A stretch of DNA of 26,641 bases, taken from positions 1-26,641 of the forward strand of contig JACPMT010000046.1 of the NCBI GenBank assembly GCA_016185815.1, written 5' to 3'. The notes beneath the pieces are model-generated. The model had not been told where the DNA came from. It searched no databases and saw only the letters and a list, made by a program, of their open reading frames with translations. Below, piece after piece: positions 7,959 to 14,755 of this stretch. Numbering within the stretch: position 1 is the first letter of the stretch; every line of letters starts with the position of its first letter. This DNA comes from Candidatus Woesearchaeota archaeon (GTDB taxonomy: Archaea > Nanobdellota > Nanobdellia > Woesearchaeales > GW2011-AR4). Position numbers and translations under genes: made by a program.

Positions 7959-8921
7959 TTAGCTGTTTCCAGCCAAGGCGAACTGGCTCAGCAAGGCTTC
8001 CAACTGGACAAACTCGTCAGAGCCCTCTGTCATCCTGAACTCTATTTCGCCGCACTTCTCTATTAGAACCATTTTAGCTTTGTTGTCGATGTTGAGCTCC
8101 AATATCTCTTTTTGTATCTGCTTTATGATATCTATGCCTGCCAAGCCGTAGCTCAGCATCAAATCAAGCAGCTTGTTTCTTGATTCGATGAATTTGTTGC
8201 TTAATGCAAGCTCCAAAACCTGCTTTATCTCCTTTGGCTTTGCAATCGACGCCATTGAATGCACAATATCCTCTGTAAGATGGTCTGTTATCGCTGCAGA
8301 GCTTTGCAAAATGTTCTCTAATTTCCTGCAATCGCCTTCAGAAATATCATAAAGCGCTTCTTTCGCCTTTTCATCAATCTTCAGCTTTTCGTCCTCAGCA
8401 ATTTTTTCTATAATCGCAAATATGTCCTTTTTTTCCAGCTGCTTGAACCTGAAAACAACGCACCTGCTTTGAATCGGCTCGATTATCTTTGAGGAATAGT
8501 TTGCCGACAAAATAAATCTGCAATTCTGGGTGTAGTTCTCCATTGTTCTTCTTAATGCTTGTTGTGCCTCTCTTGTTAATGCATCGCATTCATCAAGATA
8601 GATTATCTTGAAGGGAACGTTGCCAATGGCTCTTGTCCTTGCGAAATCCTTGACTTTGTTCCTTATAATGTCAATCCCCCTTTCGTCACTTGCATTTAAC
8701 TCAAGGAAGTTCTGCCGCCACAAGTCCTTGAAGAGCTTTTTTGCTATGACTAAGGAAAGGCTTGTTTTTCCAACACCTGCAGGCCCTGCAAAAAGCAGAT
8801 GAGGCAGGTTTTGCTGCTCCACAAATGCCTTTACCCTTTTGACTATCTCTTTCTGGCCTTTTATCTCAGAGAAATCCGATGGCCTGTACTTCTCAGTCCA
8901 CAGAGCGTTGTTTAATTCCAT
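7959..8921 (-). CDS. rfcS: Replication factor C small subunit (clamp loader ATPase)
   Basis: The 320-residue protein is a full-length RFC small subunit, which with the large subunit loads the PCNA sliding clamp onto primed DNA. Visible motifs are the N-terminal 'WTEKYRP' RFC box, Walker A 'GPAGVGKT' (46-53), 'LNASDERGID' (RFC box near 75-84), Walker B 'DECD' (110-113), sensor-1 'LSANYSSKI', the 'SRC' arginine-finger motif (152-154), and a C-terminal helical collar domain. The length matches archaeal RFC-S (about 320-330). The start is the only good ATG before the RFC box. The large subunit is not in this window. No intein is present, although rfcS is a common intein site in archaea. Confidence 0.97.
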   Translation of the reverse strand: MELNNALWTEKYRPSDFSEIKGQKEIVKRVKAFVEQQNLPHLLFAGPAGVGKTSLSLVIAKKLFKDLWRQNFLELNASDERGIDIIRNKVKDFARTRAIGNVPFKIIYLDECDALTREAQQALRRTMENYTQNCRFILSANYSSKIIEPIQSRCVVFRFKQLEKKDIFAIIEKIAEDEKLKIDEKAKEALYDISEGDCRKLENILQSSAAITDHLTEDIVHSMASIAKPKEIKQVLELALSNKFIESRNKLLDLMLSYGLAGIDIIKQIQKEILELNIDNKAKMVLIEKCGEIEFRMTEGSDEFVQLEALLSQFALAGNS

Positions 8922-8965
8922 TTAACCCCTGCCTTGAGAAATCAGAGATGTTTAAAAATTTAATG

Positions 8966-9229
8966 CTAAATAATATCCTCTTCAGCTACAACCATGAAGT
9001 CGCCAATAGCAATGACTGCGCTGAATGGTATCAGGATGTGCCCTTCCTTGTCCTTTTCAAGCTCCAGCTTTTCAGTGTAAGAAGTCGGGTTGTGAAGCAC
9101 CATGTGGATAAGCTCGCCGCTTCTTGTCTCGAAAATTATGTCACCTACTTCCCCAAACCTTTTGCCCGTTTTGCTTACAACTGTCTTTCCAATCAGCTGC
9201 TTTGAGAATTTTTTGTCATCTTCCGGCAT
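8966..9229 (-). CDS. PRC-barrel domain protein
   Basis: An 87-residue protein, essentially a single PRC-barrel beta domain: 'LIGKTVVSKTGKRFGEVGDIIF', then 'HMVLHNP', 'ILIPFSAVIAIGDFMVV'. PRC-barrels occur in RNA-processing (RimM-like), photosynthetic and archaeal cell-division proteins (CdpB family). Small archaeal stand-alone versions are of uncertain function, and I cannot choose between these roles. I place the start at 9229 (MPEDDKK) because GAGGG precedes it at SD spacing. The longer frame starting at 9256 would lie at or upstream of the transcription start predicted from the TATA-like ATTTAAATATAAC at about 9270-9282. It ends in TAG. Confidence 0.8.
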   Translation of the reverse strand: MPEDDKKFSKQLIGKTVVSKTGKRFGEVGDIIFETRSGELIHMVLHNPTSYTEKLELEKDKEGHILIPFSAVIAIGDFMVVAEEDII

Positions 9230-9269
9230 GTTTATCCCTCTACAGTTAATACTCAAAGATTGTAGGGCA

Positions 9270-9282
9270 AGTTATATTTAAA
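9270..9282 (-). promoter_or_regulatory. TATA box for the PRC-barrel gene
   Basis: Read on the minus strand, CATTTAAATATAAC matches an archaeal BRE/TATA. Transcription would start near 9247-9250, giving a leader of about 20 nt that contains the GAGGG before the ATG at 9229. This decides the choice of start codon. Confidence 0.5.
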
Positions 9283-9299
9283 TGTTTCTAAACAATATG

Positions 9300-9983
9300 C
9301 TAAACCAATTCCCAAACATCTATGTCTTTGGACGAGTCAGCTTTTAATTCGCCTTTTGCAACCCTTAAAACAATGTCTGCCACTTTCTCTGGCGGAGTTC
9401 CGCAAAAATTGTTCATTCTTGTTGCTGTAGTTCCCGGATTTACAGAATAAACCCTTATGTTCCTTAATTCTGTGGCTATTGACTGGGTAAACCCCCTTAC
9501 GCCAAACTTTGTGGCGCAATATGCGCTTAAGCCGCTGTAAGCTTCTTTTCCAGCGCCGCTTGATATGTTTATTATTGCTTCATCAATGTAAGGCAGGCAC
9601 TCTCTTGTCATTTTCATCAGGCCTTCAAGGTTAGTCCTTACCTCATTTTCAATGTCCTCAAAAGTATGCTCTTTAAATGGTTTCCATACAACAATGCCGG
9701 CATTATTGATTAAAATATCAATTTTCTTGAACATGTCAATTATTTTTTTAACAGCATCTTTTATGCTTTTATTGTCCATGACGTTCAATTGCAGTACAAG
9801 AATGCCAGAAGCGCCAAAATCAAGGCACTTTTTAGCTGCTTCTTCCCCTTCCTTTTTGTCTTTATAGTATGTAATAACAACTTTACAGCCTTCTTTGGCG
9901 AATTTAAAAGCAGTTTCCCTTCCAATTCCTATGCTGGAGCCCGTTATCAGAACAATTTTATTCTTTAAATCCAATTTAACCAC
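9300..9983 (-). CDS. Short-chain dehydrogenase/reductase (SDR), FabG-like
   Basis: The 227-residue protein is a classical SDR with an N-terminal NAD(P)-binding 'TGSSIGIG' (14-21), 'NNAG' (93-96), catalytic serine in 'ISSGAG' (about 142), and the 'YCATK' Tyr155/Lys159 pair. These make it an active NAD(P)(H)-dependent oxidoreductase. It resembles 3-oxoacyl-ACP reductase-type SDRs, but the substrate cannot be read from sequence. It is slightly shorter than usual (about 245) and its C-terminus is trimmed. The start overlaps the end of the Cas4-like gene by 8 nt, so the two are probably co-transcribed. A functional link between them is not obvious. It ends in TAG. Confidence 0.92.
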   Translation of the reverse strand: MVKLDLKNKIVLITGSSIGIGRETAFKFAKEGCKVVITYYKDKKEGEEAAKKCLDFGASGILVLQLNVMDNKSIKDAVKKIIDMFKKIDILINNAGIVVWKPFKEHTFEDIENEVRTNLEGLMKMTRECLPYIDEAIINISSGAGKEAYSGLSAYCATKFGVRGFTQSIATELRNIRVYSVNPGTTATRMNNFCGTPPEKVADIVLRVAKGELKADSSKDIDVWELV

Positions 9984-10827
9984 TAATCTTTATTTTTAAT
10001 AGATTATTCACTTCTTCCTCATTATAGCAAGTCTGTTTTAAGCCGCATTTCCTGCATTTGTTTTCATTATTGCAGAAATCCGGCAATTCCCTGCTTTCAA
10101 GCAGCTCAATTATTTCGTTAACTATCTGCTTTACTTCCTGCTTCATATAAGGGTTGAATGCAATATGCCTTTTTTCCTTTGTGTCAAGGTAAACAACAAA
10201 GCCTTCTTTTATTGGCTTATTGAATTTCTCCTGCAAAAGCAAGGAGTAAGCTGCAATCTGGATTCTATGCGATGGCCAGACTCCATCTTGCGGGGTTCTT
10301 CCTGTTTTAAGCTCAAATGGAACATATTCATTGTCATAAACATGAACTTGGTCAATAATGCCTTTTAATTTTAATTCATCTGATTCAATCCTTAACTCTG
10401 AAATTATCTTTGGAGTCAATTTCTGCCATAATTCTACGCCAAAAACATTGTTTTCTTCTATAAAATTGAAAATGTTAACTGCCCTTGTAGAAGATTCTTC
10501 AATGATGAAAGGAAATGATTTTTTGTATGCATCAAGCATGTTGATATTGACTTCTTCAAGCCTTTTTTTGTTGCTGGCTATCGATTTCCTTAAAATCTGG
10601 AGATATTTCTGCTTGTAAATGGTTTCTATGATGTCCAAAGGCGCTTTTTTTGTTATTGAAACAACTATTTCTTCCTCGCTTTTGTTTATTTTGTCATATG
10701 TTTCATGCCTTATAGAGCCCATTACAACGCTTTCCTTTGGCGGCTCTTCAAGCATCAAAACCTTCTCAAGAAACAGCTTTCTGGAGCAGTACAAATATGA
10801 AGAAAGCATGGTAACAGAGATTTTCAT
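9976..10827 (-). CDS. Stand-alone Cas4-like PD-(D/E)XK nuclease with Fe-S cysteines
   Basis: The 283-residue protein has the RecB/Cas4 nuclease plan. Cys14 is in 'YLYCSRK', then 'GSIRHE' (His41), Asp159 in 'GIIDQV', Glu172 and Lys174 in 'FELKTG', and the 'QIAAY' motif (Gln190, Tyr194). A C-terminal cysteine set follows at 252, 258, 261 and 267. One N-terminal cysteine with three C-terminal ones would bind a 4Fe-4S cluster as in Cas4, and Cys252 is an extra. Known Cas4 enzymes resect DNA ends and trim CRISPR prespacers. No CRISPR array or other cas gene is visible here, so a housekeeping repair role is more likely. It is longer than typical Cas4 (about 180-200) because of a helical insertion at about 60-130. 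A TATA-like TTTATAAAC precedes the start. Confidence 0.88.
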   Translation of the reverse strand: MKISVTMLSSYLYCSRKLFLEKVLMLEEPPKESVVMGSIRHETYDKINKSEEEIVVSITKKAPLDIIETIYKQKYLQILRKSIASNKKRLEEVNINMLDAYKKSFPFIIEESSTRAVNIFNFIEENNVFGVELWQKLTPKIISELRIESDELKLKGIIDQVHVYDNEYVPFELKTGRTPQDGVWPSHRIQIAAYSLLLQEKFNKPIKEGFVVYLDTKEKRHIAFNPYMKQEVKQIVNEIIELLESRELPDFCNNENKCRKCGLKQTCYNEEEVNNLLKIKISG

Positions 10828-11103
10828 AATAAAACAACTGCAAAACAGGTTTATAAATCTTGTGTGAAGATGTCCAGTGGTATGATTTAATTTTTACTAG
10901 TAATATTATAACAAACTCTTTAAATATTCCTTATGATATTGCATCTTTGGACGTGACAATGCACAAATGCTAGCTTATTTTGAATTTGAAATCAATTTAT
11001 GGATTTTTAGGTTCAAGTGGAGGATAGAGAAATGAGTTTTGTCCACATTAAGAATTAAAATTAACAACAATCTAAATAGAAAACTATTTTAATATCCTTT
11101 TAA
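10828..11103. other. Intergenic region, no gene recognised
   Basis: This AT-rich 276-nt gap holds the minus-strand promoter of the Cas4-like gene and a 10-bp perfect palindrome TTACTAGTAA (10894-10903). A plus-strand TATA-like CTTTAAATATTCC begins at about 10918, with no convincing ORF behind it. A TGGAC/GTCCA pair spans about 10949-11045. A small RNA starting near 10945 is possible but unsupported. Confidence 0.3.
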
Positions 11104-11115
11104 ATGATAGCCTAT

Positions 11116-11358
11116 ATGAAAGAAGGAGCATACATAGGAGCTTTAGTCGCTCTATTGGTTTACTTTATGCTTCCAATCTATGGCCCTAATGGCGGGGCTG
11201 CAACTATTGTGCCAACTGGAGATGCGGTTTCAAGCACTACAGGCTTCAGCACCTATGTGAGCAACCTGCCCTTCAGCATGATAGTATTCTTTGCTTTGGA
11301 GATACTCGGGATTTCTGTCGGCATAGCATCACAGATGATTTTGAAGCAAAACCACTGA
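11116..11358 (+). CDS. Small two-TM membrane protein
   Basis: An 80-residue protein of unknown function with two hydrophobic segments ('IGALVALLVYFMLPIYG' near the N-terminus and 'MIVFFALEILGISVGIASQMIL' near the C-terminus) joined by a Gly/Thr/Ser-rich loop. Two membrane helices with a roughly 35-residue extracytoplasmic loop is the simplest topology. I chose the ATG at 11116 because the TATA-like CTATTTTAATATCC at about 11084-11097 predicts transcription starting there. The in-frame ATG at 11104 would then lie upstream of the mRNA. It sits 35 nt upstream of tyrS, which has its own TATA box. Confidence 0.6.
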   Translation: MKEGAYIGALVALLVYFMLPIYGPNGGAATIVPTGDAVSSTTGFSTYVSNLPFSMIVFFALEILGISVGIASQMILKQNH

Positions 11359-11362
11359 AAAA

Positions 11363-11372
11363 CTTTAAATAT
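11363..11372 (+). promoter_or_regulatory. TATA box for tyrS
   Basis: CTTTAAATATC lies about 25-30 nt upstream of the ATG at 11394, consistent with a leaderless tyrS mRNA. Confidence 0.55.
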
Positions 11373-11393
11373 CAACAATAAAACTGGTTCTTT

Positions 11394-12416
11394 ATGGATG
11401 CTGAGCAAAGGTTTAGTCTAATAAGGCGAAACACACAGGAAATCATAACAGAGCAGGAATTGAAGCAACTGCTGGAGCAAAAAAAGCATCCTAAAGGCTA
11501 TATTGGATTAGCAACAACAGGGAAAATCCATATCGGCTATTTTATACCGATGATAAAGGTTGGAGACTTTCTAAATGCGGGATTTAAATTCACAATCCTC
11601 TTGGCAGACATACACGCTCATTTGGATGACCAAAAAGCACCTTTCAATCTTCTGGACCACAGGGTCAAATATTACAAGGAAGTAATATCCGCAATGATTA
11701 GCGCCTTGGGCATTGACACTAAAAATCTCGAATTCAAAAGAGGAAGCGATTTTTAGTTGGATAAAAATTACACATTAGACATGTATCGTTTGGCTGCAAT
11801 AAACACCCTTGAAAGGGCTAAAAGGGCTGCTGCCGGTGTTGTAAGATTCGGAGAAAACCCAAAGCTAAGCGGTTTCATATATCCTATATTGCAGGCTCTT
11901 GACGAGCAGTACATGGACATGGATGTGCAATACGGCGGCATAGACCAAAGAAAAATCCTTGTTTTTGCAAGGGAGAACCTGCCAAAATTGGGTTACAAGG
12001 CAAGAGTTGAGGTAATGACACCAATGCTGCCAGGATTGCAAGGCGCTAAAATGTCAGCATCCGAGGAAAAGTCTAAAATAGACTTGTTGGATTCAGCAGA
12101 GGCTGTAAGAAACAAAATCCAAAGCGCCCACTGCCCGATTGCTGTTGAGGATAACGGAGTGCTGGCTTTTTTAAAGTATGTTATCTTTGTCCATAAAAAA
12201 GACAATAATCAGGAGCTGACAATAAAAAGGGCTGAAAAATTTGGAGGCGATATGGTTTATGATAATTGTGAAAAACTGGAAAAGGATTATTTAACTAAAA
12301 AAATCCATCCAATTGACATTAAAAATACTGTTGCTGAGGAAGTCAACAAGCTGTTGGAGCCAATAAGGCAAAGAATGAAGGGAAAGGAGGATTTGATAAA
12401 GAAAGCGTTTCCCTGA
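11394..12416 (+). CDS. tyrS: Tyrosyl-tRNA synthetase interrupted by an in-frame amber codon
   Basis: Read through its internal TAG, this encodes a 340-residue archaeal/eukaryotic-type TyrRS, which charges tRNA-Tyr. The Rossmann HIGH-type motif is 'HIGY' (46-49). 'LDDQKAPFNLLDHRVKYY' is close to eukaryotic enzymes, 'QYGGIDQRK' lies at about 178-186 and 'KMSAS' (219-223) replaces KMSKS. The length is normal for compact archaeal TyrRS. Codon 121 (11754-11756) is TAG in 'GSDF*LDKNYTLDMYRLA'. The Methanocaldococcus jannaschii and human enzymes have Gln there (EFQLDKDYTL, DYQLSKEYTL), in the tyrosine pocket. A CAG-to-TAG change explains it in one step. Alternatives are sequencing error, nonsense mutation, readthrough, or two subunits: a TTG directly follows the TAG and could start a 219-residue second half, with AGAGGA about 11 nt upstream. 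The stop abuts the convergent M16 gene with no gap. Confidence 0.9.
11754..11756 (+). other. In-frame TAG inside tyrS at a conserved glutamine position
   Basis: The codon reads TTT-TAG-TTG between 'GSDF' and 'LDKNYTL'. No stop or frameshift occurs elsewhere in the gene. TAG is the normal terminator of at least six other genes here (at 6841, 7955, 8966, 9300, 12417 and 24794), so wholesale TAG reassignment is not supported by this window. Confidence 0.9.
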
Positions 12417-13625
12417 CTATTTCTGCTCTATAACAACAAGGGCATATTTATCATTCAAATATTTTTTTGAAACCCTCTTAACATCACTTATTGTGACTTT
12501 TTTTATGTTTTTCAAATACGACTTGGCAAGCTCTGCCTTTTTTATCGACTCCCACACAGCAAGCTCGTCAGCGCGCTTCAGGTTGTCTTCTGTCTCCAGA
12601 GCATAGCTGCCCTCAATGAATGTATTTGCCTCGTTAAAATCCTTTTTGCTTATGCTTTCCAGCCTCCTGAACTGCTGCAAAATTATCTCCTTTGCCTTTT
12701 CTATGTTCTTCTTGTCCAAGCCGGCATAGACTGCAAATATCCCATAGTCAGATTCATTTTCACTATTAACCCCAACCTGGTAAGCAAGCCCTCTTTTGTT
12801 TCTTATCTCGTCAAAAACCCATCCTGACTGGCCCCTTCCCAGAACTGCGTCTATGACATCAAAAACATAGCTGTCTTTGTGCAGGCGGGGAACTGTTTTG
12901 TAGCCAAGCACCATATAGGAGTTAAGCGTTTTTTTCCTCTCGACAAATTTTTTGATTCTTGTTTGCAGCGGCTCCCTTACTCTTGCCCTTTTGATTGCCC
13001 TTCTTGGCTTTAATCCGCCAAAATATTTCCCTACCTTTTCTTTTGCGCCCTTGGCATTTCCAACAACAGAAATCACCATGCTGTTTGGGATATAATGGTC
13101 ATAATAATAATCAGCCACATGCCTTCTGTCAAAGCTCTTCACAGTTTCAACAGTGCCATAAGTCGGGTTTTTTGCAGGATGCCTCTCAAACAGGGTTTTC
13201 TGGAACAAAACCCACTGGTGCAGCCTTGAGTCGTCAGTGATCATGTTTATCTCCTTCAGAATAACCTGCTTTTCCTTCTCAATGGTTTTATTGTCAAATA
13301 CGGGATTAGACACCATGTCAGACAAAATGTCCAGAGCAATATCAAGCCTCTTGTTTATTATCCTGATGAAGAAAGCAGTCCTGTCGCCTGTAGTGTAAGC
13401 GTTAAACTCGCCGCCGTATTTCTCGATTTCATTTGCAATTTCTCTTGAGTCTTTCCTGTTTTTTGTGCCCTCAAAGAGCATGTGCTCGAGAAAATGGGAA
13501 ATGCCAGCCATCTTTTTGCTTTCAAAATTGGAGCCAACCCTGAACATGACTTCGACTGCAACTGATTTGGAGGAGTTTTTCTCAAAAATAACTGTAATGC
13601 CGTTTTTCAGCTTGTATTTTTCCAT
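12417..13625 (-). CDS. M16-family (pitrilysin/processing-peptidase-like) zinc metallopeptidase
   Basis: A 402-residue M16B-type protein with the inverted zinc motif HFLEH (His44, Glu47, His48) in 'GISHFLEHMLFEGT', and a downstream Glu-rich helix ('EKEKQVILKEI', about 116-126) that supplies the third ligand. The middle part has 'GGEFNAYTTGDRTAFF' and 'PNSMVISVVGN'. The C-terminal half has 'RGLAYQVGVNSE', matching the substrate-binding 'R-Y' region. The size fits one M16B subunit, which usually dimerises. The presence of the active-site motif implies an active enzyme rather than the inactive partner. It faces the M24 gene across a 45-nt divergent promoter, and both may be regulated together. 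Substrates are probably peptides or small proteins. It ends in TAG. Confidence 0.93.
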   Translation of the reverse strand: MEKYKLKNGITVIFEKNSSKSVAVEVMFRVGSNFESKKMAGISHFLEHMLFEGTKNRKDSREIANEIEKYGGEFNAYTTGDRTAFFIRIINKRLDIALDILSDMVSNPVFDNKTIEKEKQVILKEINMITDDSRLHQWVLFQKTLFERHPAKNPTYGTVETVKSFDRRHVADYYYDHYIPNSMVISVVGNAKGAKEKVGKYFGGLKPRRAIKRARVREPLQTRIKKFVERKKTLNSYMVLGYKTVPRLHKDSYVFDVIDAVLGRGQSGWVFDEIRNKRGLAYQVGVNSENESDYGIFAVYAGLDKKNIEKAKEIILQQFRRLESISKKDFNEANTFIEGSYALETEDNLKRADELAVWESIKKAELAKSYLKNIKKVTISDVKRVSKKYLNDKYALVVIEQK

Positions 13626-13639
13626 AATAAAAGAAAAAA

Positions 13640-13657
13640 TTTAAATGGTATATAAGA
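13640..13657. promoter_or_regulatory. Overlapping divergent TATA elements of the M16 and M24 genes
   Basis: The block TTTAAATGGTATATAAG carries TTTAAATG, about 25-30 nt before the plus-strand ATG at 13671. On the minus strand it carries CTTATATACC, about 25 nt before the ATG at 13625. Both genes would be leaderless, and the two promoters overlap, so they may compete for TBP. Confidence 0.5.
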
Positions 13658-13670
13658 TTTTTGAATTGCA

Positions 13671-14741
13671 ATGAGAATAAAAGAGTTTAGGGCAATCCTT
13701 GGGAAAAAAAGGGCTGATTTTGCGGTATTCTACAACTCAGACTCGTCAAAACCGAATGCAAATATGCTCTATTTTTCCGGGTACAAGGGGCTAGGGGCTT
13801 TGATTGTGTCGAAAAAGCAAGAGCCTTTTCTTGCAGTGCCGGATATGGAATTCGAGAGGGCAAAGAAATCAATGATTAAAAAGATTTATTCAATGGAAAA
13901 GAAAAAGTTTTTTGAATCAATATACCCAATTATCAAAAAAAATCACCTTAAAACAAAAAATATTGCAATTGACAAAAATAATTTCACATTGAATTCCTAC
14001 AGGTACTTCAAGAAACAATTCAAAAATTTAAAAGCAAAAGACATTTCATTGGACTGCCTGAAACTAAGGGAAATAAAGACGGAAAAAGAGATACAATTCC
14101 TTAAAAAATCATGCAGTTACGCCGATAAAATACTGCAAAAGGCAATAAAAAATTTCAAAAGCTTCAGGACGGAATCCGAAGCAGGCGCTTTTCTCGAGTA
14201 CGAAGCAAAGAAAAAAGGCCTGGAGATTTCATTCAACCCGATTGTCGCATCCGGAAGCAACGGAAGCATGCCGCATCACGAGCCTTCAAACTCCAGAATA
14301 AAAAAAGGATTTTGCGTGGTGGATTTTGGAGTGAAATACAAGGGATACTGCTCTGATATGACAAGGACGATATATATTGGAAAGCCAGGCAAAAATGAAA
14401 AAGAAATCTACAATTTTTTATTGTCAATACAAAAAAATGCAATAAATCAAATAAAAAATAATCAAAAATGCTCCAAAATATACGATTTTGCAGCTGAAAG
14501 CCTTGGAAAATACAAAAATAACTTTACGCATGGACTGGGGCACGGAGTCGGAGTCGAAATACATGAAACACCCAATCTCTCATTGAACTCAAAAGATAGG
14601 GTGAGAAACAGCATGGTTTTCACAATTGAGCCAGGCATTTATTTTCCAAAAAGATTCGGGATAAGAATAGAAGACACCGTGTTGTTCGGGAACAAACCAA
14701 TTACGCTGACAAAAACAGCAAAAGATTTAATAATGATTTGA
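13671..14741 (+). CDS. Xaa-Pro dipeptidase/aminopeptidase P family (M24)
   Basis: The 356-residue protein has the two-domain layout of prolidase: a creatinase-like N-terminal domain (about 1-130) and a pita-bread C-terminal domain. The five metal ligands are visible: Asp in 'VVDFGV' (about 218), Asp in 'CSDMTRT' (about 229), His in 'THGLGHG' (about 287), Glu in 'FTIEPGIY' (about 320) and Glu in 'GIRIEDT' (about 333). It would release or cleave before proline in short peptides with two divalent metals. The length matches archaeal prolidases (about 350). Its stop overlaps or abuts the following M29-like gene, forming a peptidase operon. PepQ and PepP cannot be separated safely. Confidence 0.93.
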   Translation: MRIKEFRAILGKKRADFAVFYNSDSSKPNANMLYFSGYKGLGALIVSKKQEPFLAVPDMEFERAKKSMIKKIYSMEKKKFFESIYPIIKKNHLKTKNIAIDKNNFTLNSYRYFKKQFKNLKAKDISLDCLKLREIKTEKEIQFLKKSCSYADKILQKAIKNFKSFRTESEAGAFLEYEAKKKGLEISFNPIVASGSNGSMPHHEPSNSRIKKGFCVVDFGVKYKGYCSDMTRTIYIGKPGKNEKEIYNFLLSIQKNAINQIKNNQKCSKIYDFAAESLGKYKNNFTHGLGHGVGVEIHETPNLSLNSKDRVRNSMVFTIEPGIYFPKRFGIRIEDTVLFGNKPITLTKTAKDLIMI

Positions 14742-14755
14742 TTTTGTCAGGCTTT

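Noticed and set aside
9230..9256. Nine-residue longer start of the PRC-barrel protein
   Set aside because: It would lie at or upstream of the predicted transcription start, and the ATG at 9229 has a good SD.
9976..10827. CRISPR-Cas locus around the Cas4-like gene
   Set aside because: No regularly spaced repeats and no other cas gene are visible on either side.
10945..11100. Non-coding RNA gene in the intergenic gap
   Set aside because: Only a weak TATA and a 5-bp pairing support it, with no known RNA motif.
11394..12416. Genome-wide reassignment of TAG to an amino acid
   Set aside because: At least six other genes end in TAG at sensible positions. Reading these through would add short unconserved tails or run into convergent genes.
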